From assembly GCA_026705445.1 (NCBI GenBank), contig JAPPAR010000041.1, positions 1-58,237 of the forward strand: a DNA stretch of 58,237 nt, given 5' to 3'. Shown piece by piece: positions 16,850 to 25,773 of the stretch. This DNA is from Candidatus Dadabacteria bacterium. GTDB lineage: Bacteria; Desulfobacterota_D; UBA1144; Nemesobacterales; Nemesobacteraceae. The number at the start of each line of letters is the position of its first letter. Within the stretch, counting starts at the first letter, position 1. The translations under genes were made by a program, and so were the position numbers. Below the pieces are notes generated by a model, which worked only from the letters and a program-made list of their open reading frames with translations, made no database searches and was not told where the DNA came from.

Positions 16850-18201
16850 TTACGGAACTGACGAGAGTTATAGATTCCGTAGGGAAAGACAAGGGCATTG
16901 ACAGGGAACGCATAATAAGTGCGGTTGAGGAAGCGGTTCTGTCCGCTGCCGAGAAGCTTCTCAAGTCAAAGAATCAGGACAAGGAACTCGACGTTTACTA
17001 TAACCCCGATGAGGGAGAGGTAGAGCTTTTCGAGTACAAGGAGGTTGTGGAAACCGTAACCGACCCCGAAATTGAGATTTCCCTCGCGGAAGCGTCCGAA
17101 CTCGATCCCGAAACTGAACTTGGAGACATGATAGGCGTTAAGATAAGCCCCGAATACACTAGAATTGCCATTCACAACGCCAAGCAGAAGGTCCTTCAGA
17201 AACTCAAGGAGGCCGAAGGCAAGGTTATATACGAGGAATTTATCGGCAGGAAAGGAACCATAATCGGCGGCATAGTGAGAAGGGTTGACAGAAGGCACAT
17301 AATAGTTGATCTCGGAAGGGTTGAGGCTGTTCTGCCCCCGGAACAGCAGGTACCGAGAGAATACTACAAGATGAAGGAGAGAATACGAGCGGTGCTTCTG
17401 GATATAAAGGAGTCGCCTAGGGGCGAACCTAGACTTATCCTTTCAAGAGCTCATGTGAGTTTCGTAATGAGGCTTTTTGAGTCGGAAGTCCCTGAAATCG
17501 CCGAGAATATAGTGGAGATAAAAGCTATCTCGAGAGACCCCGGGGGAAGAACGAAAATAGCCGTGACGTCAAACGATTCGGATGTGGACGCGGTTGGTGC
17601 CTGCGTGGGAATGAGGGGTTCTAGGGTTCAGAGCATCATCCAGGAACTCAGGGGCGAGAAGGTAGATATAGTTCCCTGGTCAGAAGATCCCGCCCGCTAC
17701 GTCTGCAACGCTCTCTCTCCGGCTGTTGTCAACAAGGTTGTAATTGACGAGAACAGCCGCTCTATGGAGGTCATAGTTGATGATGACCAGCTTTCTCTCG
17801 CTATCGGGAGGAAGGGACAGAACGTAAGGCTGGCGTCGCAGCTTACCGAGTGGAAGATAGATATAAAAACTGAGTCCAGAGTCAAGCAGGAACAGCAGGA
17901 AGTGCTCTCCCTTCTTACAAGCTTACCGTCTGTAAGCGAGGTTACAGCAAGTCTGCTTTATAATGACGGATTTTACTCCCTTGAACACATAGCTTTTTGC
18001 GAACCGGATGTGCTCATGAAGGTTGGAAGTCTCAACGAGGACGAGGTTTCCACGCTTCAGAAAGCGGCCCGCGTGGCGCTTATGGAAAAACTTGAGGAGA
18101 TGCCTGTTGAGAGCGGAACCGAAGAGGCTTCAGACGCGGAAGAGGTTAATATATCATCGCCGACCGGCACAGAGGTACAGGATTCGCGAACAGACAAGTA
18201 G
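16846..18201 (+). CDS. nusA: Transcription termination/antitermination factor NusA
   Basis: NusA binds RNA polymerase and nascent RNA and tunes pausing, termination and antitermination. In 451 aa the N-terminal RNAP-binding domain (1-125), S1 domain (about 133-200), KH1 and KH2 (about 200-345, with AIGRKGQNVRLA) are seen. After these comes one helix-hairpin-helix-like segment (LLYNDGFYSLEHIA) and an acidic tail. It is shorter than E. coli NusA (495 aa), which has two acidic repeats. The start overlaps the rimP stop. A terminator-like hairpin begins 2 bases after its stop. Confidence 0.95.
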   Translation: MITELTRVIDSVGKDKGIDRERIISAVEEAVLSAAEKLLKSKNQDKELDVYYNPDEGEVELFEYKEVVETVTDPEIEISLAEASELDPETELGDMIGVKISPEYTRIAIHNAKQKVLQKLKEAEGKVIYEEFIGRKGTIIGGIVRRVDRRHIIVDLGRVEAVLPPEQQVPREYYKMKERIRAVLLDIKESPRGEPRLILSRAHVSFVMRLFESEVPEIAENIVEIKAISRDPGGRTKIAVTSNDSDVDAVGACVGMRGSRVQSIIQELRGEKVDIVPWSEDPARYVCNALSPAVVNKVVIDENSRSMEVIVDDDQLSLAIGRKGQNVRLASQLTEWKIDIKTESRVKQEQQEVLSLLTSLPSVSEVTASLLYNDGFYSLEHIAFCEPDVLMKVGSLNEDEVSTLQKAARVALMEKLEEMPVESGTEEASDAEEVNISSPTGTEVQDSRTDK

Positions 18202-18202
18202 C

Positions 18203-18242
18203 AAAAACCGCCAACCCGCATCTATGGGAGGGCGGGTTTTTT
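18203..18242 (+). terminator. Terminator-like hairpin between nusA and infB
   Basis: AAAAACC-GCC (18203-18212) pairs with GGCGGGTTTTTT (18231-18242) with one bulge, and an inner CCC/GGG (18215-18217 with 18226-18228) extends it; an alternative stem is AACCCGC with GCGGGTT. A T6 run ends 7 bases before the infB ATG. It could partly terminate after nusA and also mask the infB ribosome-binding region. Confidence 0.6.
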
Positions 18243-18249
18243 GGGAAAT

Positions 18250-20796
18250 ATGCCTAAAGTCAGGATACATCAGATAGCCAAAGAGCTGGGAATAACCAGC
18301 AAAGAGGTAGTGGAGCAGAGCGTAAAGCTTGGAATGAAAGTTACAAGTCACCAAAACGTAGTCTCGGAAACAGATGCCGAGAGAATAAAAAAGGCGCTTA
18401 TTAGCGTCCCGGAGGAGAATTCTTCAGAAACGGCGGAAAAGCAGAAGGAAACCGTAAAGGTTTTCAAGTCTGAGACGGGCGACTTTGTCGAAAGAAGAAG
18501 CGGCTCGAGAGTTATCAGGAGAAGAAAGAAGGTTGTAAAACCGGAGCCAGAGCCCGTGGAAGCAGAAGCCGTTCCGGCTGCCGGGGAACCTGCGGAAATC
18601 AAGCCGGAGCCCGAAATTCCTGTCCCGTCCGAGCCCGCAGAAGCGGAAGCAGTCCAGGTTCCAAGCGCCGAGAGCGAAGCGATACCCGAGGAGGCGCCCG
18701 AAGCCGAGGTCGAGGTTCCACAGGTAGATGATCTTGAACTTAAGCCGGAACCATCTTCCGAACCTGGAAAGGTCATTAAGGGAGTGGAAGATGAGGAAAA
18801 ACCAAAGCAGAAGAAAAAAGCTAAAAAGAGCAAGCCCCTAAAAGAGGAAATACATGATGAAGAGACCTTGGAGCAGCTCAAAAGAGCGTTTCGGACCAAG
18901 GTTCCCAGCAGAAAGGAATATGTAATACAGAACAAAAAGCCCAAACTGAGGCAGAATTTTGACGGACCCGGGAAAAACAGGGGAGCCTACCCGGCAGATG
19001 GACAGGACGGAAGAGTTGTTCCGATTTCCCCCGCCCACACATCGAAAAGAAACATCAAGGTCGGCGAAACGATAGTGGTTTCCGAACTTGCGAAGATGAT
19101 GAGCGTAAAAGCGGCGGAAGTCGTTAAAAAACTTATGACCATGGGTACGGGCGCTACGATCAACCAGTCAATTGACAGCGATACCGCCGAACTTCTTGCC
19201 GATGAGTTCGGTTTTAACCTAACCGTTGAGAGATTTGTCGAAGAGGACCTGCTTTTTGATCAGGATGAGTCGCAAGATGCGGAGAAAATGCCGCGCCCGC
19301 CGGTCGTTACGGTCATGGGACATGTTGATCACGGAAAGACCACACTCCTTGACTCTATAAGGGAAACCAATGTTGTCGCGGGAGAGGCCGGTGGAATAAC
19401 GCAGCACATAGGCGCCTACGCAGTGAACATAAAGGATTCAACCATAGTTTTCGTGGATACGCCCGGGCACGAGGCGTTTACTTCAATGAGGGCTCGCGGC
19501 GCGAGTATAACGGACATAGTGATCCTGGTAGTGGCGGCGGATGACGGAGTAATGCCCCAGACGGTTGAAGCGGTTAACCATGCGAAAGCGGCCGGAGTTC
19601 CGATTATAGTAGCCATAAATAAAGTCGACAAGGAAGGTGCCGATGTCGAAAAAATCAGGAGAGAGCTCTCCGAGATAGATCTCATATCGGAACAGTGGGG
19701 AGGAGACACTCTTTTTGCCGAGGTTTCAGCGAAAAAGAAAAAGGGTCTAAGTGAACTCCTCGAGCTTGTCCTGCTCCAGGCCGATATACTTGAACTCAAG
19801 GCGTCGCCCGATAAAAAAGCAAATGGTGTGGTGGTAGAAGCGGAGCTTGACAAGGGCAGGGGAGCGGTCTCCACTGTCATAGTCAAGGAGGGGACTCTTC
19901 GGGTCGGAGATTGCGTTGTATCAGGCGTTCACAGCGGAAAAATAAGGGCCCTTACCGATGACAGGGGCAAAGCGGTAAAAAGCGTCGGTCCTTCAATGCC
20001 CGTTAAGATCATGGGTCTCTCGGGAGTTGCCGAAGCCGGGGAAAAATTCCATGCAGTGAAGGATGAGAAGACGGCCAAGGAGATAACTTCTCACCGTCTG
20101 GAAAAGATCAGGTCCCGCAAGGTGATCACCACTCCGAAACTTTCGCTCGAAGACCTTTTCAGCTCTATTGAAAACGAGGAAGCGAAGGAACTTTCGCTCA
20201 TCATAAAGGCAGATACCCAGGGATCGGTTGAGGCTCTCAGGGAATCTTTGGAAAAACTCTCTACGGAGAAGTGCAGGGTAAAGATCGTTCACTCCGGAGC
20301 CGGAGGCATAAACGAAACGGATGTGGTTCTTGCAAGCGCCTCAAACGCGGTGGTGATAGGGTTTAACGTCCGCCCGGATGCGAACGCGCTTAGGATTTCT
20401 GAGAAGGAAGGTGTCTCTCTTGAACTTCATTCAATAATTTACGATGTGGTAAGCCGCGTAAAAAGTGCGATGGAGGGACTTCTGGAGCCCATTCGCAAGG
20501 AAGTCGTGGTGGCCCACATGGACGTAAAGGAGCTTTTCCACGTGTCAAGGGTGGGGACTATCGCGGGATGCATGGTTTCTGACGGCAGGGTAAGCAGGGA
20601 CAACAGCATCAGAGTGGTTCGGGACGGCACGGTTGTCTTTGACGGCAAAGTAAGTTCTCTTAGACGCTTTAAAGAGGACGTCAAGGAGGTCCAATCGGGC
20701 TACGAATGCGGTATAACGATAGAGAATTTCAACGACGTGAAACAGGGAGATGTCTTCGAACTCTACAAGCTTGAGGAGATAAAGCAGGAGCTTTGA
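18250..20796 (+). CDS. infB: Translation initiation factor IF-2
   Basis: IF-2 is the GTPase that places initiator tRNA on the 30S subunit. The ATG at 18250 gives 848 aa, starting MPKVRIHQIAKELG, the standard IF2_N start; the in-frame TTG at 18241 is in the hairpin's T run and is not favoured. After IF2_N comes an acidic Pro/Glu/Ala-rich linker (about 60-180). A second IF2_N-like segment precedes the G domain. G1 GHVDHGKT (about 356-363), G3 DTPGHE (about 403-408) and G4 NKVD (about 457-460) are intact. Domains II-IV follow. DUF503 starts 14 bases downstream. Confidence 0.96.
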   Translation: MPKVRIHQIAKELGITSKEVVEQSVKLGMKVTSHQNVVSETDAERIKKALISVPEENSSETAEKQKETVKVFKSETGDFVERRSGSRVIRRRKKVVKPEPEPVEAEAVPAAGEPAEIKPEPEIPVPSEPAEAEAVQVPSAESEAIPEEAPEAEVEVPQVDDLELKPEPSSEPGKVIKGVEDEEKPKQKKKAKKSKPLKEEIHDEETLEQLKRAFRTKVPSRKEYVIQNKKPKLRQNFDGPGKNRGAYPADGQDGRVVPISPAHTSKRNIKVGETIVVSELAKMMSVKAAEVVKKLMTMGTGATINQSIDSDTAELLADEFGFNLTVERFVEEDLLFDQDESQDAEKMPRPPVVTVMGHVDHGKTTLLDSIRETNVVAGEAGGITQHIGAYAVNIKDSTIVFVDTPGHEAFTSMRARGASITDIVILVVAADDGVMPQTVEAVNHAKAAGVPIIVAINKVDKEGADVEKIRRELSEIDLISEQWGGDTLFAEVSAKKKKGLSELLELVLLQADILELKASPDKKANGVVVEAELDKGRGAVSTVIVKEGTLRVGDCVVSGVHSGKIRALTDDRGKAVKSVGPSMPVKIMGLSGVAEAGEKFHAVKDEKTAKEITSHRLEKIRSRKVITTPKLSLEDLFSSIENEEAKELSLIIKADTQGSVEALRESLEKLSTEKCRVKIVHSGAGGINETDVVLASASNAVVIGFNVRPDANALRISEKEGVSLELHSIIYDVVSRVKSAMEGLLEPIRKEVVVAHMDVKELFHVSRVGTIAGCMVSDGRVSRDNSIRVVRDGTVVFDGKVSSLRRFKEDVKEVQSGYECGITIENFNDVKQGDVFELYKLEEIKQEL

Positions 20797-20810
20797 TATC
20801 TGGATTTTAA

Positions 20811-21101
20811 ATGGTAGTGGGCATAGCCAGGTTTGAACTCTACATGTCGGGCAACAGGTCTTTGAAAGATAAAAGACGCCTGGTAAAAAGCCTTGTGGAA
20901 AGGACGAGGTCGAAGTTCCCGAGCCTCTCGCTGACTGAAGTTGATTCGCTGGACCTAAAGGACAAGGCCACCATAGGGCTTGGTTATGTTTCCAACGATG
21001 CTTCCTTGGTAAATTCCGTTCTGGACAAGGTGACTTCTTATATAGAGAGCACGGGGAATTTCCGCATGGGTGAAAAAGAAATGGAGATCATCCATTTCTA
21101 A
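20811..21101 (+). CDS. DUF503 (YlxP-like) family protein
   Basis: A 96 aa protein of the DUF503/YlxP family, which has a ferredoxin-like fold. The conserved opening MVVGIARFELYMSGNRSLKDKRRLVKS is seen, with the SLKDKR box typical of the family. YlxP genes are regularly found between infB and rbfA in Firmicutes and other phyla, and a role in ribosome assembly or translation has been proposed, but the biochemical function is not settled. It sits 14 bases after infB and 10 bases before rbfA. Confidence 0.88.
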   Translation: MVVGIARFELYMSGNRSLKDKRRLVKSLVERTRSKFPSLSLTEVDSLDLKDKATIGLGYVSNDASLVNSVLDKVTSYIESTGNFRMGEKEMEIIHF

Positions 21102-21111
21102 ATTAACGAAG

Positions 21112-21465
21112 ATGTCTCACAGCTACAAAAGATCCGCGAGGATATCCGATCTTCTCATAAAGGAAATATCTGAGATGCTGGTACGCGGCAAGATCAAGGA
21201 CCCCAGGGTATCGTCGGCAAGCATAACTGCCGTGAGAGTCACAGACGACATGGGCTACGCGAAGGTCTTTTTTACCTCTTTTGATGAACGCTCCGACACC
21301 CAGGAGATGCTTGAGGGATTAAGGAACGCTACAGGCTACATAAGAAGCACCCTTTCCAGGAGATTGAGAATAAAGAAGATTCCCAACATAGAATTCGAGT
21401 ACGACACTTTGGTGGAAAAGCGGGCGAGAATTGACGAACTCATAAAGGACCTCTCGGATGGATGA
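21112..21465 (+). CDS. rbfA: Ribosome-binding factor A (RbfA)
   Basis: RbfA is a cold-shock 30S maturation factor with a KH-like fold that binds near the 5' end of 16S rRNA. The ATG at 21112 gives 117 aa starting MSHSYKRSARISDLLIKEIS, the normal family start; the longer reading overlaps the DUF503 gene. KDPRVSSASITAVRVTDDMGYAKVFF is the diagnostic segment (about 33-58). It overlaps nrnA by 8 bases. Only a weak SD is seen. Confidence 0.94.
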   Translation: MSHSYKRSARISDLLIKEISEMLVRGKIKDPRVSSASITAVRVTDDMGYAKVFFTSFDERSDTQEMLEGLRNATGYIRSTLSRRLRIKKIPNIEFEYDTLVEKRARIDELIKDLSDG

Positions 21466-22420
21466 GCTCGATAACATCCTTAACCTAATAAGGGAAAACC
21501 AAAGCTTTCTTGTCGTTTCCCACGAGAATCCGGATTGCGACGCTCTGGGTTCAACCATAGCCATGGCGCTGGTTCTTCACGAGCTTGAAAAGGATGTGAT
21601 CATGTACAACGCAGACGGGGTTCCTGAATACCTGCGATTTCTTCCCGAATGCTCCGGCATTATCGATTCTCTTGAAGGCGTCACCAGCCCAGTGGATGTA
21701 GTTATGCTCCTTGACTGTGCTGATGTTTCGCGCCCCGGAAAAGAATTTGAAAATTTTATCCTGGAAAACGGTTTCACGTTTGCGTTTGTGGACCACCACG
21801 CAACCAACAGCACGGGTTCCGAGTACTGCTTTGTGGATGAAACCGCATCTTCTACTGGGGTTATTCTCTACAGGATGATAAAGCGGCTCGGGATTCCCAT
21901 CAGCCCGAACGTTGCGGAATGCCTTTTTTCCACCATAGTCGGGGACACCGGTTCGTTCCGGTATTCAAACACCTGTTCTGAGACGTTCACGATCGCCGCT
22001 GATCTGGTCAACTGCGGAGCCGATCCCGAAAAGATCTCAAGATTCATTTATGATAACGAACCTCTTAGAAAGGTCATGCTTAGAACCTTGGCAATGAACA
22101 CCCTTGAGGTAACCGGGAAAATCGCTTTTCTTCACGTATCGAGCGAGATGTTCCAGCAGACCGGCACCGAAAAGGAGCATACAGAGGGCCTTGTAAGCAT
22201 GGCGAGGGCAATTGAAGGGATTGAGGTCGCGGTTTTTCTGAGGCAGGAATCCGCCATCGGCTGGAAAGTGAGCCTCAGGTCCAAGGAGTATGTGGACGTG
22301 GCGCAGATCGCCAGACGTTACGGCGGGGGAGGGCACCGCAAGGCGGCCGGATGCGTGGTTTCCGCGCCCCTCGCTACCGTTAAACGCAGACTTCGAAGTT
22401 CAATCCAGGAAGCGATGTGA
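21458..22420 (+). CDS. nrnA: DHH-family phosphoesterase, NrnA-like (oligoribonuclease / pAp phosphatase)
   Basis: A 320 aa DHH/DHHA1 protein of the NrnA group, which degrades short RNA oligomers and can hydrolyse 3'-phosphoadenosine 5'-phosphate. Motif I VSHENPDCDALGS (about 19-31), motif II LLDCAD (about 86-91), the DHH motif FVDHHATN (about 110-117), and the C-terminal DHHA1 motif RYGGGGHRKAAG (about 287-298) are all present. It lies between rbfA and truB, as in many bacteria, overlapping both. It would clear short RNAs left by PNPase encoded downstream. Confidence 0.92.
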   Translation: MDELDNILNLIRENQSFLVVSHENPDCDALGSTIAMALVLHELEKDVIMYNADGVPEYLRFLPECSGIIDSLEGVTSPVDVVMLLDCADVSRPGKEFENFILENGFTFAFVDHHATNSTGSEYCFVDETASSTGVILYRMIKRLGIPISPNVAECLFSTIVGDTGSFRYSNTCSETFTIAADLVNCGADPEKISRFIYDNEPLRKVMLRTLAMNTLEVTGKIAFLHVSSEMFQQTGTEKEHTEGLVSMARAIEGIEVAVFLRQESAIGWKVSLRSKEYVDVAQIARRYGGGGHRKAAGCVVSAPLATVKRRLRSSIQEAM

Positions 22421-23331
22421 TGAATGGAGTTATGATTCTCGATAAGCCCAAGGGTTATACCTCCGCTCAGGTTCTTAACAGGGTGAAAAAAGTTCTGGGG
22501 GCAAAAAAGGCGGGTCATACGGGTACCCTGGATCCGTTCGCGACGGGGGTATTGCCCGTGTGTTTTAATCAGGCGACAAAAGCCATTCCTTACCTCGGAG
22601 ATGATATAAAGGAATACGAGGCCGAGATGATCCTGGGCGTGTCAACCGATACCATGGACGAGACCGGTGCTGTTACCGGCCGGGCGGATGCGGAACATCT
22701 GGACAGGGATGATATTGAAGAGGTCATTGAAGGATTTGCGGGGGAGATAATGCAGGTCCCCCCAATGTATTCCGCCGCCAAGGTCTCAGGTACGAAGCTC
22801 TACGCCCTTGCAAGAGCCGGGAAGGAAGTTGAAAGGAAACCGAAAAGAGTCACCATAGAGGAAATAAGGCTTCTTAATTTTTCTTACCCTAAAGCGACTT
22901 TTTACGTGAAGTGTTCTCGAGGAACCTACGTAAGGGTGATTGCTTCCGATGCCGGGAGGAAACTGGGCTGCGGAGCTCATCTTTCCGAACTGAGAAGACT
23001 CAGAAGCGGTCCATTCACGCTCGGCGAGGCCAGCAGTATTGAAGATGTGGAATCCGGAAATTACAGCATTCTTCCCTTGGAGGATGTTCTCGGTGGCTAT
23101 CCGAGAGTTCATTTGGAAGAGGATCTGTGCGAGAGCGTGCGCAACGGAATTCCTCTTTGCCGGGGAGTTCTTTCGGGCGTGGAATTGCCCGAATTCAAAA
23201 ATGGGGATATAATCACCGTATTTTGCCGGAGAAAGATTCTTTCCATCTGCGAGGCGAGAACTGACTCGGATGAATTTGAGTATATGGGAGATAAGGATAT
23301 AGTGTTCCGGCATTTAAGAGTGTTTAACTGA
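22420..23331 (+). CDS. truB: tRNA pseudouridine-55 synthase TruB
   Basis: TruB makes pseudouridine 55 in the T loop of tRNAs. The 303 aa protein has MNGVMILDKPKGYTS at the start and GHTGTLDPFATGVLPV with catalytic Asp38. A C-terminal PUA-like part follows the typical VRNGIPL segment. AGGA lies nine bases before the ATG at 22420; a GTG three bases earlier is also possible. The start overlaps the nrnA stop by one base (TGATG). Confidence 0.95.
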   Translation: MNGVMILDKPKGYTSAQVLNRVKKVLGAKKAGHTGTLDPFATGVLPVCFNQATKAIPYLGDDIKEYEAEMILGVSTDTMDETGAVTGRADAEHLDRDDIEEVIEGFAGEIMQVPPMYSAAKVSGTKLYALARAGKEVERKPKRVTIEEIRLLNFSYPKATFYVKCSRGTYVRVIASDAGRKLGCGAHLSELRRLRSGPFTLGEASSIEDVESGNYSILPLEDVLGGYPRVHLEEDLCESVRNGIPLCRGVLSGVELPEFKNGDIITVFCRRKILSICEARTDSDEFEYMGDKDIVFRHLRVFN

Positions 23332-23360
23332 TCAGGCAAGGGTCTAGGAGGAAGTAATTT

Positions 23361-23630
23361 ATGTCTTTGCAGAAAGAAGAAAAGGCGCGGATCATAAAGG
23401 AGTTTCAAACGCATGAGAACGACGTTGGTTCGGCCGAGGTTCAGATAGGGATTCTGAACGGAAAGATACAGGAACTGTCCGAACACGTGAAAAGGGCGCC
23501 CAAGGATAACCATTCAAGAAAAGGACTGGTTTCAATGGTTGCCAAGAGAAGGAAGCTGCTCAACTACGTAAAGAGGGTGAGACCGGAGGAGTACGGTAAG
23601 CTGATTGAGACCCTTGGACTAAGAAGATAA
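23361..23630 (+). CDS. rpsO: 30S ribosomal protein S15
   Basis: S15 binds the central domain of 16S rRNA early in 30S assembly. The 89 aa length is exact for the family, and the conserved segments HENDVGSAEVQI, HVKRAPKDNHSRKGL and RRKLLNYVKR are all visible. A strong SD, TAGGAGGAAG, precedes the ATG. It is followed by pnp after 25 bases, the classical rpsO-pnp pair; no terminator is seen between the two genes. Confidence 0.97.
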   Translation: MSLQKEEKARIIKEFQTHENDVGSAEVQIGILNGKIQELSEHVKRAPKDNHSRKGLVSMVAKRRKLLNYVKRVRPEEYGKLIETLGLRR

Positions 23631-23655
23631 GGAAGTAATATTTGGAGGAAATGAA

Positions 23656-25764
23656 TTGACTGAACAATTAAGAGAGATGGAAGCGGAGCTGTTCGGAGCT
23701 AAGCTGCGCCTTGAAACAGGAAGGCTTGCCAAGCAGGCAAGCGGGGCGGTGCTCGCTTCCTGCGGAGGAACTACGGTGCTTGCCACGGTTGTTGCTTCGG
23801 AAGAAAAAATAGAAGATGATTTTTTGCCGCTTACGGTTAACTATCAGGAAAAATCATTCGCAGCCGGGAAAATTCCCGGAGGTTATTTTAAGAGGGAAGG
23901 GCGTCCCAGTGAAAAGGAAATCCTTACGTCAAGGCTTATTGACAGGCCTGTAAGGCCGCTTATACCCAAGGGCTTTTCTTATTCCACCCAAGTTATAGTT
24001 ACGGTTATTTCCGCTGACGGTAAAAACGCTACGGACGTTCTGTCGGTAATAGCGTCTTCAGCGGCGCTCATGGTCTCAGATATTCCGTTTGCGGGGCCCA
24101 TAGCGGCTCTCACAGTCGGGAAAGTAGACGGCGAGCTTGTTATAAACCCCTCTCCCGAGCAGCTTGAGACCAGCACTATGGAGATAACTGTCGCGGGCAC
24201 AGAAGATGCTATTGTGATGGTAGAGGGTGGCGCGAAGGAAGTAAGCGAGGCCGAGGTGGTCGAAGCTCTTATGGTTGCCCATGACGGGATTAAGGAAATC
24301 GCTTCTTTCCAGAACCGTTTCGTTGAAGGAATCGGGAAGGAAAAAAGAGAGGTTCCCGCTGTCGAAACGGATAATGCGCTTGAAAGCGAGGTTCGTTCAT
24401 CTGCGCTCCCTTCTATTGAGCAGGGGATAGTGGCTGATTCAAAGGACGGTAGAAAGAAACTTATAAACCAATCTTATGAAGAAACGGTAAAAAAACTGAT
24501 TGAGGAACGCCCGGAAGACAAATCCAAGATTGACAAGGCGTTTGATGAGTTGATCAAAGACTCAGTGAGAAGCAAGATAGTAGATGGCACGAGACCTGAC
24601 GGAAGGGACTACACGACGGTAAGGCCCATATGGGGTGAAGTGGGTCTTCTTGAAAGAACCCATGGTTCGGCGCTCTTTACCCGCGGGGAAACCCAGGCCA
24701 TAGTCGTCACGACCTTGGGAAGTTCATACGACGAGCAGAGAATAGACGCGCTTGAAGGCGACCAGACAAGAAGTTTCATGCTGCATTACAACTTTCCTCC
24801 CTACTCCGTCGGAGAGACGAGCTTCCGGCTGGGTCCCGGCAGAAGAGAAATAGGGCACGGTGCACTTGCCGCAAGGGCGATAAAACCCGTTTTGCCGGAT
24901 AAAGAGGATTTTCCCTACACTATCAGGATCGTCTCCGAAATACTTGAATCAAACGGTTCTTCGTCGATGGCGACCGTGTGCGGTTCCTCGATGTCTCTTA
25001 TGGACGCGGGCGTGCCTATAAGTGCCCCCGTGGCCGGCATAGCCATGGGACTTATAAAGGAAGGGGACAATTTCGTCGTTCTCTCTGATATTCTTGGTGA
25101 TGAGGACCACCTTGGGGACATGGATTTTAAGGTGGCTGGCACCCAAGGCGGTATTACCGCCTTGCAGATGGATATTAAGATAACTGGCATAAACGAAGAT
25201 GTTCTCACAACTGCACTTGCTCAGGCAAAAGATGGCAGAATGCATATTCTCGGGAAGATGGAAGAGGTAATTAGCGGACCCAAAGAAGAGCTTTCCGAAT
25301 ACGCTCCGAGAATCCTTACGATCCAGGTAAAGCCGGATAAGGTCAAGGTTGTTATAGGCTCTGGAGGCAAGACTATAAAGCAGATAGTTGAGGACACGGG
25401 AGCGCAGATAGATATACAGGATGATGGTCTGGTCAAGATTTTCTCCCCGGACTACGAAGCCTGCAAGAAGGCCGAGGGCATCATAAAAAGAATCGTTGAG
25501 GATATAGTCGCCGGCAAGTTATACGTCGGAGTGGTTAAGCGCATTCTGGATTTCGGAGCGATAGTCGAGCTTGGTCCGGGAAAAGACGGGCTTTTGCATA
25601 TCTCCGAACTTGAAAACCGCAGGGTCGAAAAAGTAACCGATATCCTGAACGAAAAGGACGAGGTTCTTGTAAAATGCCTCGCGGTTGAGCGTGACGGCAG
25701 GGTGAGGCTCAGCAGAAAGGCCGTGCTTGACCAGAACATAGAAGACTACAGAGTTTCCGACTAA
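23656..25764 (+). CDS. pnp: Polyribonucleotide nucleotidyltransferase (PNPase)
   Basis: PNPase is the 3'-5' phosphorolytic exoribonuclease of the RNA degradosome. In 702 aa it has two RNase PH cores (about 12-215 and 310-540), the helical domain between them, then KH (about 555-610, VVIGSGGKTIKQI) and S1 (about 620-690). The segment FMLHYNFPPYSVGE and the GRREIGHGALA box mark the second, catalytic core. The start is TTG, preceded by TTGGAGGAA at good spacing, giving the expected N-terminus. Confidence 0.96.
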   Translation: MTEQLREMEAELFGAKLRLETGRLAKQASGAVLASCGGTTVLATVVASEEKIEDDFLPLTVNYQEKSFAAGKIPGGYFKREGRPSEKEILTSRLIDRPVRPLIPKGFSYSTQVIVTVISADGKNATDVLSVIASSAALMVSDIPFAGPIAALTVGKVDGELVINPSPEQLETSTMEITVAGTEDAIVMVEGGAKEVSEAEVVEALMVAHDGIKEIASFQNRFVEGIGKEKREVPAVETDNALESEVRSSALPSIEQGIVADSKDGRKKLINQSYEETVKKLIEERPEDKSKIDKAFDELIKDSVRSKIVDGTRPDGRDYTTVRPIWGEVGLLERTHGSALFTRGETQAIVVTTLGSSYDEQRIDALEGDQTRSFMLHYNFPPYSVGETSFRLGPGRREIGHGALAARAIKPVLPDKEDFPYTIRIVSEILESNGSSSMATVCGSSMSLMDAGVPISAPVAGIAMGLIKEGDNFVVLSDILGDEDHLGDMDFKVAGTQGGITALQMDIKITGINEDVLTTALAQAKDGRMHILGKMEEVISGPKEELSEYAPRILTIQVKPDKVKVVIGSGGKTIKQIVEDTGAQIDIQDDGLVKIFSPDYEACKKAEGIIKRIVEDIVAGKLYVGVVKRILDFGAIVELGPGKDGLLHISELENRRVEKVTDILNEKDEVLVKCLAVERDGRVRLSRKAVLDQNIEDYRVSD

Positions 25765-25773
25765 CCCGCACAG

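Noticed and set aside
18348-18944. Ser/Thr-rich minus-strand frame opposite the infB linker
   Set aside because: The low-complexity translation is the complement of the acidic Pro/Glu/Ala-rich linker of IF-2.
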